From an uncultured Granulicella sp. (GTDB lineage: Bacteria > Acidobacteriota > Terriglobia > Terriglobales > Acidobacteriaceae): a stretch of DNA of 36,034 bases. Positions within the stretch are counted from its first letter, which is position 1; each line of letters begins with the position of its first letter. Shown piece by piece: positions 16,657 to 24,980 of the stretch. The stretch covers positions 1-36,034 of the forward strand of contig CAIZFH010000094.1 of NCBI GenBank assembly GCA_903932155.1, in the 5' to 3' direction. The notes under the pieces are model-generated. The model was given only the letters and a program-made list of their open reading frames with translations. It was not told where the DNA came from and searched no databases. Position numbers and translations under genes: made by a program.

Positions 16657-17554
16657 ATCTACAGACCTGAATCCGTCGCCAAAATCCACTGAAGCGCCTT
16701 CCTCCAAGGTGATTGCCGTCGTCAACCAGAAGGGTGGGGTGGGAAAGACAACCACCGCCATCAATCTGGCTGCCGCACTGGCTCTGGAAGGCTTGCCTAC
16801 TCTATTGATTGACTGCGATCCGCAGTCCAATGCCAGCGGTGGACTGGGTGTTGGTCGTAACGAATCCCGCCTGAGCATCTACGATGTGCTGATGGGCATG
16901 GCGACCCTGGAGGAGGCGCTGCTGCCGACCGAGATCGCGAGCCTGTCCCTGCTGCCGGGTAGTAAGGACATGATTGGCGCGAACCTGGAACTTGTGTCAC
17001 AGGAGCAGCGGGAATTTCGCCTGCGACAAGCCATCGAGCCCGTTCGAGGCAACTATCCGTTTATCGTGCTGGACTGCCCGCCTGCTCTGGATCTATTGAC
17101 ATTGAACGCTTTAGTCGCCGCAGATGGCCTGCTTGTACCGATGCAGGCGGAGTACTTCGCACTGGAAGGGATCACGGAGCTGATGCAGACGCTGGACCGG
17201 GTGGCCCAGTCCTTCAATCTAACCCTGGAGTTGGAAGGTGTGCTGCTGACCATGTACGACGATCGCACCAACCTGTCCCAGCAGGTAACGGAGAACCTGA
17301 AGGGGTTCTTCGGGGAAAAACTGTTGACGACGACCATTCCGCGCAACATCCGGCTGGCGGAGGCGCCCAGCCACGGTAAGCCTGTGCAGCTATACGACCC
17401 GCGATCGAGGGGCGCGGAGGCGTATACGGCGCTGGCGGCAGAGTTGCTGCGCCGGAACGGAATAGTCAGTCCAAAAGCTCTAAAGAATCAGAAGGATGGA
17501 GATGCAGGGGGCAAGGCGGTTCCGCGGTTCTGGCCGTACAACAAGTATCTATAG
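16580..17554 (+). CDS. parA: Chromosome-partitioning ATPase ParA (Soj)
   Basis: ATP-dependent DNA-binding partner of ParB; moves origin regions apart on the nucleoid. The deviant Walker A motif KGGVGKTTT is at residues 51-59, followed by [16 protein letters not shown] (signature with DxDPQ), [16 protein letters not shown] (Walker B-type), and the C-terminal [15 protein letters not shown], all typical. At 324 residues it is longer than usual (about 255-290): about 40 residues precede the conserved [11 protein letters not shown], and a Lys/Gly tail follows. The ATG at 16580 has AGGGA nearby, but the first codons overlap DnaA-box-like sites, so a later start (GTG 16646 or GTG 16709) may be the true one. 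parB follows after about 58 bases, forming an operon. Confidence 0.93.
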   Translation: MSFCTGYGIAIHADRPIVFLYTVYPQSTDLNPSPKSTEAPSSKVIAVVNQKGGVGKTTTAINLAAALALEGLPTLLIDCDPQSNASGGLGVGRNESRLSIYDVLMGMATLEEALLPTEIASLSLLPGSKDMIGANLELVSQEQREFRLRQAIEPVRGNYPFIVLDCPPALDLLTLNALVAADGLLVPMQAEYFALEGITELMQTLDRVAQSFNLTLELEGVLLTMYDDRTNLSQQVTENLKGFFGEKLLTTTIPRNIRLAEAPSHGKPVQLYDPRSRGAEAYTALAAELLRRNGIVSPKALKNQKDGDAGGKAVPRFWPYNKYL

Positions 17555-17612
17555 AGCTTTGAGCGGGCCAGGCGTTTCAGAGACCCGCTCCATGCAGAAA
17601 GAGGTTTTTACG

Positions 17613-18527
17613 ATGGAAGCGACCACAACCCATGTCGACCCGAAGCGGCGACCGGCGCTAGGCAAAGGGATTGAATCCCTGCTAGGACCGCGGCCGCAAG
17701 CGGCTGTAGCGCCGGAAGCGAGCGGCAAGCCGCTGGAGATCGCCCTGGAGCTGATCGAGCGCAATCCCAACCAGACGCGGAGCCGCTTCGACGAGGCCCA
17801 GCTTGCGGAGTTGGCGCAGTCCATAGCCGCAACCGGCGTGGTGCAGCCGGTGGTGGTGCGAGAGCTGTCCGGCGGGCGCTATCAGTTGATTATGGGGGAG
17901 CGGCGCTGGCGCGCTTCCCAGACAGCGGGCAAGGCGACGATTCCTGCGATCGTGCGCCAGGTCTCCGACGAACAGGCGCTAGAGATGACGATCGTTGAAA
18001 ACCTGCAGCGCGCGGACCTGAACCCAATGGAGCAGGCGCGGGCGTTTGAGCGGCTGAGCCGCGAGTTCAAGTTGACCCAGGAGCAGATGGCCACGCGCAC
18101 CGGCAAGGACCGCGCAAGTGTTGGTAATTTCATTCGTTTGTTGAAGTTACCTGTTTCCATCCAGGGACTTGTGGAGTCTGGGATGCTGAGCTTCGGACAT
18201 GCTCGGACGCTGCTGGCGCTGGAGTCGCCGGAGCGGATGGAGGCGGCGGCGGCGAAGGTGAACACGCTGGCAATGTCTGTGCGGCAGACCGAGAGCTATG
18301 TGCAGGGTCTGATCCATCCTGAGTCGAAGATCAAGAATGAAAAGGCTGCGACCTCGGCTGAGGCGCAGGACCCCAATGTGCACGAGGCGCAGGACCGGCT
18401 GCAGCGCCGACTTGGGCTGAAGGTGCGGATTGAAGACAAGAAGGGCAAAGGCCGGGTGATTATCGAGTACAGCGGCGTGGAGGACTTCGACGCGATCCTG
18501 TCGGCGCTGGGCGAAGAAGTTGGATGA
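17613..18527 (+). CDS. parB: Chromosome-partitioning protein ParB (Spo0J)
   Basis: Binds parS, spreads as a CTP-dependent clamp and stimulates ParA. The 304-residue protein starts RRPALGKGIESLLG, then has the N-terminal CTPase motifs (IERNPNQTRSRFDEAQLAEL and LIMGERRWRASQTAG). VENLQRADLNPMEQARAFERL and a helix-turn-helix (LTQEQMATRTGKDRASVGNFIRLL) follow. The C-terminal dimerisation domain has RLGLKVRIEDKKGKGRVIIEY. ATG 17613 is preceded by AGAGG nine bases upstream and gives the conserved N-terminus. An ATG at 17592 would add only seven residues. Its targets are probably the two parS-like sites before parA. An AT-rich palindrome lies just after its stop. Confidence 0.95.
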   Translation: MEATTTHVDPKRRPALGKGIESLLGPRPQAAVAPEASGKPLEIALELIERNPNQTRSRFDEAQLAELAQSIAATGVVQPVVVRELSGGRYQLIMGERRWRASQTAGKATIPAIVRQVSDEQALEMTIVENLQRADLNPMEQARAFERLSREFKLTQEQMATRTGKDRASVGNFIRLLKLPVSIQGLVESGMLSFGHARTLLALESPERMEAAAAKVNTLAMSVRQTESYVQGLIHPESKIKNEKAATSAEAQDPNVHEAQDRLQRRLGLKVRIEDKKGKGRVIIEYSGVEDFDAILSALGEEVG

Positions 18528-18554
18528 GCCTGGGTGAGAACGAGGCCGCCTGAA

Positions 18555-18591
18555 CCATTTATATTAGTAACTATATTTGTTACAAATAAAC
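18555..18591. repeat. AT-rich imperfect palindrome after parB
   Basis: ATTAGTAAC and GTTACAAAT form an imperfect inverted repeat around TATATTT. The 10-mer TTTGTTACAA (18576-18585) recurs in the AT-rich insert inside folC at 13577-13586. It is much lower in GC than both flanks and may be a small mobile or regulatory palindrome. Confidence 0.45.
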
Positions 18592-18635
18592 CGTTGCGCT
18601 GCAACCGCATCACGCCGCACACCTGAAGACCCCTT

Positions 18636-19376
18636 ATGAAAGCCAGCACATTCGAGTTCCGGCACCGTTTCTGGATCCTGATGGCGATCTACACTCTCGG
18701 CTTCGTTGCGCCATGGAATGCGGCGTTGCCGCTGGATGGAACGGGAGCGAACGCGCATCTATGGGGCGTGCTGGCGGCGCTGCTGGCGAAGACTGGGATG
18801 ATGAGCATCGGGTCGGCGTTCCATGTGGTGCTGTGCGCGGGGATTCTGTGCGCGGGAACTGGCGCATGGATGCGGACCTGGGGATCGGCGTACCTGGGCG
18901 CGGATGTAAAGAGCGATACAAGAATGCACGGGGAAGGCGTGGTGGCGGACGGGCCGTACCGGCACCTGCGGAACCCGCTCTATATGGGCGCGTGGATCCA
19001 TACGCTGGCACTGGCGTTGCTGATGCCGGTGAGTGGCGCGATCTTTACCGTTGTGCTGCTGATGCTTTTCCTGATGCGCCTGATCCTGAGCGAGGAGTCG
19101 TTTCTTGCGAGGAAGCAGGGCGAATCTTATAAGGCGTACTGCGCGTTGGTTCCACGGCTGTTGCCATCGTTGCGGCCGCGGATTGCAGCTTCCGGCGCGA
19201 AGCCGCGGTGGACGCAGGCTGCGCTGGGGGAGATCTTTATGTGGGGCATGACCGCATCGTTCGCGGTGCTGGGCTGGCAGTACAACGCCTTCCTGCTGAC
19301 GAAGTGCGTGCTGATATGGCTGGGTGTATCGCTGATAGTTCGTGCACTACAGATGCAGAACCGACCCGCCGCCTGA
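18636..19376 (+). CDS. Isoprenylcysteine carboxyl methyltransferase-like (ICMT/PEMT) membrane protein
   Basis: Predicted integral-membrane SAM-dependent methyltransferase of the ICMT/PEMT (PF04191-type) group; the substrate in bacteria is unknown. The 246-residue protein has five or six hydrophobic helices, the central motif GPYRHLRNPLYMGAW that binds SAM, and the following EESFLARKQGESYKAYCALVPRLLP that closes the active site. The extra C-terminal part adds two more helices (GMTASFAVLGWQYN and CVLIWLGVSLIVRAL). No strong Shine-Dalgarno precedes ATG 18636. It follows parB after about 110 bases containing the AT-rich palindrome and is probably transcribed separately. Confidence 0.83.
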   Translation: MKASTFEFRHRFWILMAIYTLGFVAPWNAALPLDGTGANAHLWGVLAALLAKTGMMSIGSAFHVVLCAGILCAGTGAWMRTWGSAYLGADVKSDTRMHGEGVVADGPYRHLRNPLYMGAWIHTLALALLMPVSGAIFTVVLLMLFLMRLILSEESFLARKQGESYKAYCALVPRLLPSLRPRIAASGAKPRWTQAALGEIFMWGMTASFAVLGWQYNAFLLTKCVLIWLGVSLIVRALQMQNRPAA

Positions 19377-19417
19377 GCGGTCACACTGATCCAGTGGCTT
19401 TGCACGGTTGATTCCAG

Positions 19418-19438
19418 CGGTCTCCAGGGGAGAGACCG
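19418..19438 (+). terminator. Perfect 7-bp hairpin downstream of the methyltransferase gene
   Basis: CGGTCTC-CAGGGGA-GAGACCG forms a stable hairpin 42 bases after the stop at 19376. No T-run follows, so it may be a protective or rho-associated hairpin rather than an intrinsic terminator. Confidence 0.35.
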
Positions 19439-19561
19439 TAGCTCATGCAGTGCTTTGCCTCCACAGGATCTGTGAAACCGCTCTGATCCACGGAGCAACC
19501 GCGGTGCGGCGGGCCGGACTGTTGTTTGCGTGATTCACCAGTCTGGCCCAGGGGGAAGGGA

Positions 19562-19858
19562 CTACTTCTTGGGCGGCGCGATTGCGTCCTTGGCAGCCTT
19601 GGCTACGCGGAACTTGACCACGGTCTTGGCCTTGATCTTGATGGTTTCGCCGGTCTGCGGGTTGCGTCCGAGGCGGGCCTTGCGATCTGCCTTGACCAGT
19701 TTGCCGATGCCGGGAATGGTGAACTCGCCGTTCTTCTTGGTTTCCTTGATGGCGGTATCCGCCAGCAGCTCGAGGCCGGCTGCGGCATCCTTATTGGTGA
19801 TTCCTAGCTTCTCCGCCATGTGGCGAACGAGTGCGGTTTTGGTCATACCTTTTGCCAT
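19562..19858 (-). CDS. HU/IHF family DNA-binding protein
   Basis: Small histone-like protein that bends and compacts DNA. The 98-residue product has the two N-terminal helices (MTKTALVRHMAEKLGITNKDAAAGLELLADTAIKETKK is the family pattern, seen here across residues 5-42). GEFTIPGIGKL, the flexible arm GRNPQTGETIKIKAKT with the intercalating proline, and VVKFRVAKAAKDAI complete the fold, followed by a Lys/Pro tail. AAGGAG lies eight bases before the ATG. It sits alone on the minus strand, convergent with the methyltransferase gene, with a 285-base upstream gap. HU is favoured over IHF because no paired subunit is visible. Confidence 0.95.
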   Translation of the reverse strand: MAKGMTKTALVRHMAEKLGITNKDAAAGLELLADTAIKETKKNGEFTIPGIGKLVKADRKARLGRNPQTGETIKIKAKTVVKFRVAKAAKDAIAPPKK

Positions 19859-20143
19859 ATTTGTTGCTCCTTAATTCCAAGTTGATGGTGCCTGATCTTG
19901 TTGCGGCCGCCTTGCGGCGCCGGTACGCCAGCCTGACTTACCCGTGTTGAACCTGCGATCGAGTGGTTCCTTGCTGTGAAATCGCCCGTGTTTATGCGGG
20001 GTTCAGGAAACGTACCGCATTTCACCTTCGACCATTCGGGTTGCTTTGTCAATGGGTTTTATCTGGTTTCCACAGGTATTTTGCCGTTTTCTTCGGGTTT
20101 TGTCCGATTTTTGGCACATACACGGCAATTATCGAGCTTTTTG
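19859..20143. other. Intergenic region upstream of HU
   Basis: AT-richer than its surroundings with many T-runs on the plus strand. A TTGACA lies on the minus strand at 20052-20047, but no good -10 follows at 16-18 bases. The HU promoter probably lies here, though I cannot place it. Confidence 0.3.
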
Positions 20144-20842
20144 TCAGTATTCAGGGGAATTTTGCAGGCCTGGCAAAGAAATGGCCCGGTTCAACAAGTG
20201 GACGATGGGGGCTGCCAGCGCGAATCGCGAGGTGATATCGCGGAGCAGGGTGGGCCGGGTTGCGGATTCGGCGGGGAGCGTGGCGGAGACGCCCCACTGG
20301 CGGCACAGGATGAGGTCGAGCGCGGGCGAATCGGCGGAGAAGCCGCGCGGCGGACGGGTAAGGCGGTTGCCCTCGAACTCGCCCATGGCAGCGCGCAGCT
20401 TGCGGCCGGCGAGCAGGGCGCGCAGCTCGGCGTGGTGGTCGACGAGGTAGCGGCGGATGGCGAGAAGCTGCTCGGGGGCAGGCATGTAGGCACCGGCGGC
20501 GATTACGGTCTCGGTGGAGCTGAGATGGAAGTAGAAGCCCGCGCCGGAGGTCTTCTCCATACCGGCACAGGCCCACCAGACGGCGAAGTGCGACTTGTAG
20601 GGGCGCTTGTCGGAGGAGAAGCGGGTGTCGCGATAGATGCGGAAGAGGGATTTGTGGGGCGGGCGGACGTGGTCCGGCGCGAAGTCGGCGAGGGCGTGGT
20701 TCACCTCCTCGATGAGCGCGAGCATGGGGGCCTTGAGCTCAAGCTCGTAGATGGCCTTGCGCGGCTCGAACCAGGCGCGGTCGTTGTGCCGCTTGAGCCC
20801 GCGCAGAAACTTGAGAGCCTCGGGAGTAAAGTGCGTCGGCAT
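20144..20842 (-). CDS. DUF2461 (TIGR02453) family protein
   Basis: The biochemical role is unknown; the family is widespread in soil bacteria and also found in fungi. The 232-residue product begins FTPEALKFLRGLKRHNDRAWFEPRKAIYELELKAP, followed by IYRDTRFSSDKRPYKSHFAVWW, GAGFYFHLSSTETVIAAGAYMP and a C-terminal helix with RPPRGFSADSPALDLI. This is the order and length of TIGR02453 (usually 210-240 residues). It is cytoplasmic, with no signal peptide or membrane segment. It stands alone on the minus strand between HU and a membrane-anchored hypothetical gene; the gap to HU is about 285 bases. Confidence 0.9.
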   Translation of the reverse strand: MPTHFTPEALKFLRGLKRHNDRAWFEPRKAIYELELKAPMLALIEEVNHALADFAPDHVRPPHKSLFRIYRDTRFSSDKRPYKSHFAVWWACAGMEKTSGAGFYFHLSSTETVIAAGAYMPAPEQLLAIRRYLVDHHAELRALLAGRKLRAAMGEFEGNRLTRPPRGFSADSPALDLILCRQWGVSATLPAESATRPTLLRDITSRFALAAPIVHLLNRAISLPGLQNSPEY

Positions 20843-20969
20843 GGGGGCTTTTCCTGGATCTATTTGTTAGCCGAGCAGTCGAGATTCTTGGCTGGCTTTA
20901 GGAAATTGGAGGGTATGAGTACGTCAAAAGTCACGGAAGCTCGATATGAGGTTTCGTGACAAAACGGTA

Positions 20970-21794
20970 CTACTTTATGTAATTACCATCCTTGCAATAT
21001 GCAATTGAGCCCAGGTTTGTGCGAGTTTGGCACAGTCCAGTTTCATACCAGACGCCATACGAATCTCTGTATCTTATGACAGTCCGAAAAGAAATACCTT
21101 CGTTGATCGTCAACAAGTGATTGAACACATCGAGAGTAGTGACTTGCGAAACGGCTGTAGAATAGAAGTCTCCTGTTGGCTGCAAAGCCCCTACAGCGGA
21201 AGGCATTTTCTGTCTATAGCTTACGAAAGAATGACCGGAGACCTTTATCGCATCGGTGTAGAAGATGTCATAAGCGGGCGTTTTACCGAAGTTAGTTATA
21301 TGCCAGTTCCATATAACTTGGCCTCCTTTTTCTGGAGAAACTGTGTTCGGAATGAACTGAGGAGACTCAGTGCTCTTGTTACTTTGTGCGAGATAAGGCC
21401 GCTGATCCCGGCGAAATTGTTCTTCAGATATTCTATTGGCAGCATCAGCCGTATTCACCTGTTGCCGCATTGTGCCCAGAGTTTGGCTCAGTGCATTATC
21501 GCTCCCGTTCAAAGCCTCTCTAGTCAGACGATTAGTCCATCGTATTTGAGCCCACTGGAGAACAGTAAAAACGGTATAGACGAACAGGAGAACAACACCA
21601 ATTACCTGAAGAACAAATTTGGCGTTTTCACGCCACTCATGGGAGTCTTGATTGGCTGTACAGAAATTGTCTGTTGGTGGTGGTGGAATAGGTGGTGTAG
21701 TAACTGGAGGCAATTGGGTTACGGACTCAGGTGGTACTGGAGTTTTGGACGCTTCGGGGTCGTGTGACTGCGGGTTGGGTGTGGTGTCAGACAT
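20970..21794 (-). CDS. Hypothetical protein with Pro-rich N-terminus, one membrane helix and a C-terminal beta domain
   Basis: Not recognised. With the start at 21794, the product has 274 residues. Residues 1-45 are rich in Pro, Thr and Gln (PVPPESVTQLPPVTTPPIPP). A single transmembrane helix follows (FVLQVIGVVLLFVYTVFTVLQWA, about 60-82), then a helical linker and a beta-rich C-terminal domain (VIWNWHITNFGKTPAYDIFY) like many single-pass proteins of unknown role. GC content is clearly lower than in the flanking genes, suggesting acquisition. Starts further upstream (to 21989) would translate a palindromic repeat and are rejected. An opposing open frame at 21027-21767 lacks motifs and is probably a shadow. 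Confidence 0.7.
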   Translation of the reverse strand: MSDTTPNPQSHDPEASKTPVPPESVTQLPPVTTPPIPPPPTDNFCTANQDSHEWRENAKFVLQVIGVVLLFVYTVFTVLQWAQIRWTNRLTREALNGSDNALSQTLGTMRQQVNTADAANRISEEQFRRDQRPYLAQSNKSTESPQFIPNTVSPEKGGQVIWNWHITNFGKTPAYDIFYTDAIKVSGHSFVSYRQKMPSAVGALQPTGDFYSTAVSQVTTLDVFNHLLTINEGISFRTVIRYRDSYGVWYETGLCQTRTNLGSIAYCKDGNYIK

Positions 21795-22110
21795 AGGCTG
21801 GCTGCGAAGAGTGTACCGCGCCGGGTGCCCTATATCTCGCTTCTGAGATGTTGGCCGCAAATATCCCCCTTTTCCACGGTCGTTCCTTGACACGCCTCGT
21901 ATAATTAAAGAAGGAGCAACAGGAGCGAGGCCTTGTGCCTGGCCCTGTCCTTCACACTCGAACACACGGTGGATTGTCCCATAACTCACTGATTCCAGGT
22001 ATACTTATTTTCTAAGTCGCGCGGAATCAAGATCTTGGAGTGATGGCCCATACCTAACTGCTTTGTTTCGAAGATTATAGGATTTTGAGGGGGGAGGGGG
22101 CCCTGCAAAG
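21795..22110. other. Intergenic region between divergent hypothetical and DUF503 fragment
   Basis: Holds one reversed copy of the 32-nt ATCTCAGA repeat (21823-21854). A TATAAT (21900-21905) lies only seven bases after TTGACA (21887-21892), which is too close for one sigma70 promoter. A G-rich run near 22092-22101 acts as the presumed ribosome-binding site of the DUF503 fragment. Otherwise I see nothing. Confidence 0.4.
21823..21854 (-). repeat. 32-nt ATCTCAGA palindromic repeat, copy 1 (reversed)
   Basis: Read on the minus strand it has ATCTC-AGAAGC-GAGAT and ends in GGGCACCC. It is the best-preserved copy; others are at 23059-23090 and 24981-25012 on the plus strand. Confidence 0.7.
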
Positions 22111-22251
22111 ATGCCGATTGCCAAACTTATCGTCGAACTCTCCATCCCACACGCGCAGTCGCTCAAGGACCGCCGCCAGGTCGTCCGCTCGCTGAAGGGC
22201 AAGCTGCGCCATGGCTTCAACATCTCGGTGACTGATACTCTGGTTGGCACT
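22111..22251 (+). pseudogene. DUF503 (YlxP-like) N-terminal fragment
   Basis: The first 40 residues (MPIAKLIVELSIPHAQSLKD and RRQVVRSLKGKLRHGFNISV) match the start of DUF503, a small cytoplasmic protein of about 95 residues. Homology stops at about base 22230, where the family would continue with AELD-type residues. The frame then runs without a stop into the signal peptide of the esterase at 22252. It retains its ATG and a G-rich ribosome-binding site, so it may be translated as a leader of the esterase. Probably the result of a deletion that removed the rest of DUF503 and the esterase promoter. Confidence 0.65.
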
Positions 22252-23055
22252 ATGCGCCTCTCACAACACATCGCTCGCCAACTCGTATTGATCGCATTGA
22301 TTCCGCTTGCCTGCATTGCGCAGGCACCCAACCCTGTGCCCGCAGCCACGCAGACAGCGCCGATGCAGGCTGCTCCGACTGCGCAAAGCGCAGTCTCTAC
22401 GGCACCGCGCAGCACCATTGCCAGCAATTCCAACTCCCTGTCGCACCCGGTGGGTTACAAGAACTGCAACGACCGCATTGCCGCGGCGAAGGGAAAGCCG
22501 GTAGACATTCTGTTTGTCGGCGACTCGATTACGGAGAGCTGGACGTCGGCACCGTGGGGCGGCGTGAACCGTGGCGCGGCGATCTGGGACAAGATGTATG
22601 CGCCGCGCAATGCGTTGAACTTTGGCGCGGGCGCGGAGCGCACCCAGCATGTGCTGTACCGGCTGGACACCATGGATGTGAAGGACCTGAAGCCCAAGGT
22701 CACGGTGGTGATGATTGGCACGAACAACAATATCGATACGGCGCCGGTCATTGCGGCGGGAGTGCAGGCAGTGATCGCGAAGCTGGAGACGATGTATCCG
22801 ATGACGAAGATCATCCTGGTAAGCATTCTGCCCAGCGCGCGGTCGGCGGAGTTGATGGCGCAGGCCAACGACCTTATCAAGGCGTTCGCGGATAACCAGA
22901 CTGTCTACTATCTGGACCTGGCCGCGAAGATGCCGCCGGTGGGCGATAGCTGGCTGGGGTTGGGGCCAGACAAACTGCATCCGACGGACGCGGGGTATCA
23001 GATATGGGCGGACACGATGGAGCCGCTGCTGGGGAGGTTGCTGGCGGCACAGTAG
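22252..23055 (+). CDS. Secreted SGNH/GDSL-type esterase or lipase
   Basis: Predicted exported hydrolase of the SGNH fold. From ATG 22252 it has 267 residues: signal peptide (HIARQLVLIALIPLACIAQA), an Ala/Pro/Thr-rich spacer, then the catalytic domain. Block I is ILFVGDSITESW with the Ser nucleophile; a conserved Gly is in LNFGAGAERTQHVLYRLD; block III is VVMIGTNNNID; block V is DKLHPTDAGYQIW with the Asp-His pair. The order resembles PAF-acetylhydrolase-like GDSL proteins often found with glycan-active enzymes. No Shine-Dalgarno precedes 22252, and the frame is open back to 22111 through a DUF503 fragment, so translation may begin there and bury the signal peptide. A palindromic repeat and a GH127-like gene follow. 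Confidence 0.87.
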   Translation: MRLSQHIARQLVLIALIPLACIAQAPNPVPAATQTAPMQAAPTAQSAVSTAPRSTIASNSNSLSHPVGYKNCNDRIAAAKGKPVDILFVGDSITESWTSAPWGGVNRGAAIWDKMYAPRNALNFGAGAERTQHVLYRLDTMDVKDLKPKVTVVMIGTNNNIDTAPVIAAGVQAVIAKLETMYPMTKIILVSILPSARSAELMAQANDLIKAFADNQTVYYLDLAAKMPPVGDSWLGLGPDKLHPTDAGYQIWADTMEPLLGRLLAAQ

Positions 23056-23058
23056 TAA

Positions 23059-23090
23059 GCCCATATCTCAGAGACGAGACGCTCATCCCA
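23059..23090 (+). repeat. 32-nt ATCTCAGA palindromic repeat, copy 2
   Basis: Begins three bases after the esterase stop. It keeps CCCATATCTCAGAG and CGAGA but has lost the GGGCACC end. It lies between the SGNH esterase and the GH127-like gene. Confidence 0.55.
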
Positions 23091-23114
23091 GCGATAAGTT
23101 TTGAAAGGCGAACC

Positions 23115-24980
23115 ATGTTCTGGCGGATCGGCAACAGTCGTACGCGAAGGGCGTTTCTAGCGCAGGGCGCAGCCACACTGGCACTGAGCGGCACAGCGGT
23201 TGGCCGCGCCGTATTGGCCCAAGCCACGAAGTCCACGCAGGCTATGCCCCGCCCCGTGCCTTTCGGAGGAATCACGGCGGGCGGCGATCTGGCCCACCGC
23301 TCCGCGCAGAACTTTACCCGGCTGCAGAGTCCGCTCTACCGGCCTCCTCAGCTTTTTAATGGACAGAACGTGCGCTCATGGCCTGGGGACTTTGAGGGCC
23401 GCGCTCTGCTGGCCATCACACTTTTGTCGCGCGCAACGGGACAAGAACCCGACTACTTTCCGGCCATGGTGGCAGAGTATAAGAACCACCTGAACCCACA
23501 GGGCTATTTCGGTCCGGCGGTGGACCTGCACGCCATCAACGAGCAACAGCTCTCCGGCCACGGCTGGACGCTGCGTGGCCTGTGCGAGTACTACGAGTGG
23601 AAGCACGACCCGCAGACGCTGGCGCAGATTCGCGCGGTGGTGCGGAATCTGGCGCTGCCGCTGCGCGGAAGCTATGCGAAGTATCCGATCGATCCAGCAT
23701 TGAGAACGCGGGCAGCAGCGCCGGCGAATCCGGGTGCCGTGGATGGTCAATTGAATGGACAGCATGGCAATTGGGCGGTGTCGAGCGACACGGGCTGCGC
23801 GTTTATTTTTCTGGATGGGCTGGCGCACGCGTGGGTGGTGCTGAAGGCGGCGGGCGATGGGGACGCAGCGGCCCTGAAGGAACTGATCGACGAGGCGGTG
23901 GAGCGATATCTGCAGGTCGATCTGGTGGCGATCAAGGCGCAGACCCATGCGTCGCTGACGGGGATGCGGGCCTTGTTGCGGGTGGTTGGCGAGACGGGCG
24001 ACGCGAAGCTGCTGCAGGCGGTGGAGGAGCGCTACCGGCTGTATCGGACTACCGCTATGACTGCCAATTATGCCAATACGAACTGGTTTGGGCGTCAGGA
24101 TAGCTGGACGGAACCGTGCGCCATCATCGATTCGTATATGGTGGCGACGCAACTGTGGCAGCAGACCGGGGACGCGGCGTATCTGGAAGACGCGCATCTG
24201 GTCTGGTTCAATGGCGTGGGACGGGGGCTTCGCGGGAATGGCGGGTTCGGCACGGACACCTGCGCGGGGTACGGGTCTGCGTGGGTAAAGGTGCGGAGTT
24301 ATGAGGCGAACTTCTGCTGCACGCTGCGCGGCGGCGAGGGCCATGCGCGCGCGGCACAGTACCTCTACTTTGCACGCCAGGGCGAGTTGACGCTGCCGTT
24401 CTACTCCGATTCGCAGGCGACAGTGGATGTGGGCTCAGCTTTGAACCCAATGCCGGTCACACTGAAACAGACAACAGAGTATCCATACCCAGGGCCGGTG
24501 CGGATTGAGGTGGTGGCTAGTTCCGCGCACACGCCGATGGCGCTACGGCTGTTCGCGCCGAGTTGGACGCTTAGCCATCGCCTGACGCTGAATGGCAAGC
24601 CGGTGCGGGTGGTGGTGCAGAAGGGGTTCGTCACGGCGCGACTCGCGCCTAAGGCGGGTGATGTCTACCAGTTTGATTTCGATATGCGGGTGGGCGCGCA
24701 CGATCCTGTGAATGCGGCGGCAATGCCGGGCTATTATGCGTTCCACGCCGGACCGCTTCTGCTTGGTTACAAGCCGCCGACCGATGCGGCAGCGACACTG
24801 CGCTCGCCCGACCCCGCGGCGATCCATATACCACGCAGCGCAATCCTCAACGCGACGAAGACTCCCGGTGTGTATGCGGTTTCAGGCACGGATGTGAGTC
24901 TGTCACCGATCAACGACCTGAACGATATTGCCGCGACGCAGCGCGATCCATGTCCAAGGCAGATATTGTTTCGTTCGTAA
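23115..24980 (+). CDS. Tat-exported GH127-like (DUF1680) beta-L-arabinofuranosidase family protein
   Basis: Predicted exported glycoside hydrolase acting on beta-L-arabinofuranosides or a related sugar. ATG 23115 follows GAAAGG and opens a twin-arginine signal (RTRRAFLAQGAATLALSG), so it is exported folded. The 621-residue protein has an (alpha/alpha) barrel with the zinc/cysteine site that marks GH127: SWTEPCAIIDS gives Glu333 and Cys335, and EANFCCTLRGGEG gives Cys401 and Cys402. These correspond in pattern to Glu338, Cys340, Cys417 and Cys418 of HypBA1, where the Cys equivalent to Cys401 is the nucleophile. C-terminal beta domains follow. It follows the SGNH esterase by 60 bases on the same strand, and the pair may deacylate and trim the same glycan. 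Confidence 0.86.
   Translation: MFWRIGNSRTRRAFLAQGAATLALSGTAVGRAVLAQATKSTQAMPRPVPFGGITAGGDLAHRSAQNFTRLQSPLYRPPQLFNGQNVRSWPGDFEGRALLAITLLSRATGQEPDYFPAMVAEYKNHLNPQGYFGPAVDLHAINEQQLSGHGWTLRGLCEYYEWKHDPQTLAQIRAVVRNLALPLRGSYAKYPIDPALRTRAAAPANPGAVDGQLNGQHGNWAVSSDTGCAFIFLDGLAHAWVVLKAAGDGDAAALKELIDEAVERYLQVDLVAIKAQTHASLTGMRALLRVVGETGDAKLLQAVEERYRLYRTTAMTANYANTNWFGRQDSWTEPCAIIDSYMVATQLWQQTGDAAYLEDAHLVWFNGVGRGLRGNGGFGTDTCAGYGSAWVKVRSYEANFCCTLRGGEGHARAAQYLYFARQGELTLPFYSDSQATVDVGSALNPMPVTLKQTTEYPYPGPVRIEVVASSAHTPMALRLFAPSWTLSHRLTLNGKPVRVVVQKGFVTARLAPKAGDVYQFDFDMRVGAHDPVNAAAMPGYYAFHAGPLLLGYKPPTDAAATLRSPDPAAIHIPRSAILNATKTPGVYAVSGTDVSLSPINDLNDIAATQRDPCPRQILFRS

Noticed and set aside
20915-20959. 14-codon peptide after GGAGGGT upstream of the DUF2461 gene
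   Set aside because: Too short, no conserved context or regulatory structure seen.
21027-21767. 246-residue plus-strand frame opposite the membrane-anchored hypothetical
   Set aside because: No motifs; the minus-strand frame has a coherent Pro-rich linker, membrane helix and beta domain.
21887-21905. TTGACA followed by TATAAT
   Set aside because: Only seven bases apart, not the 16-18 needed for a sigma70 promoter, and no transcript evidence.
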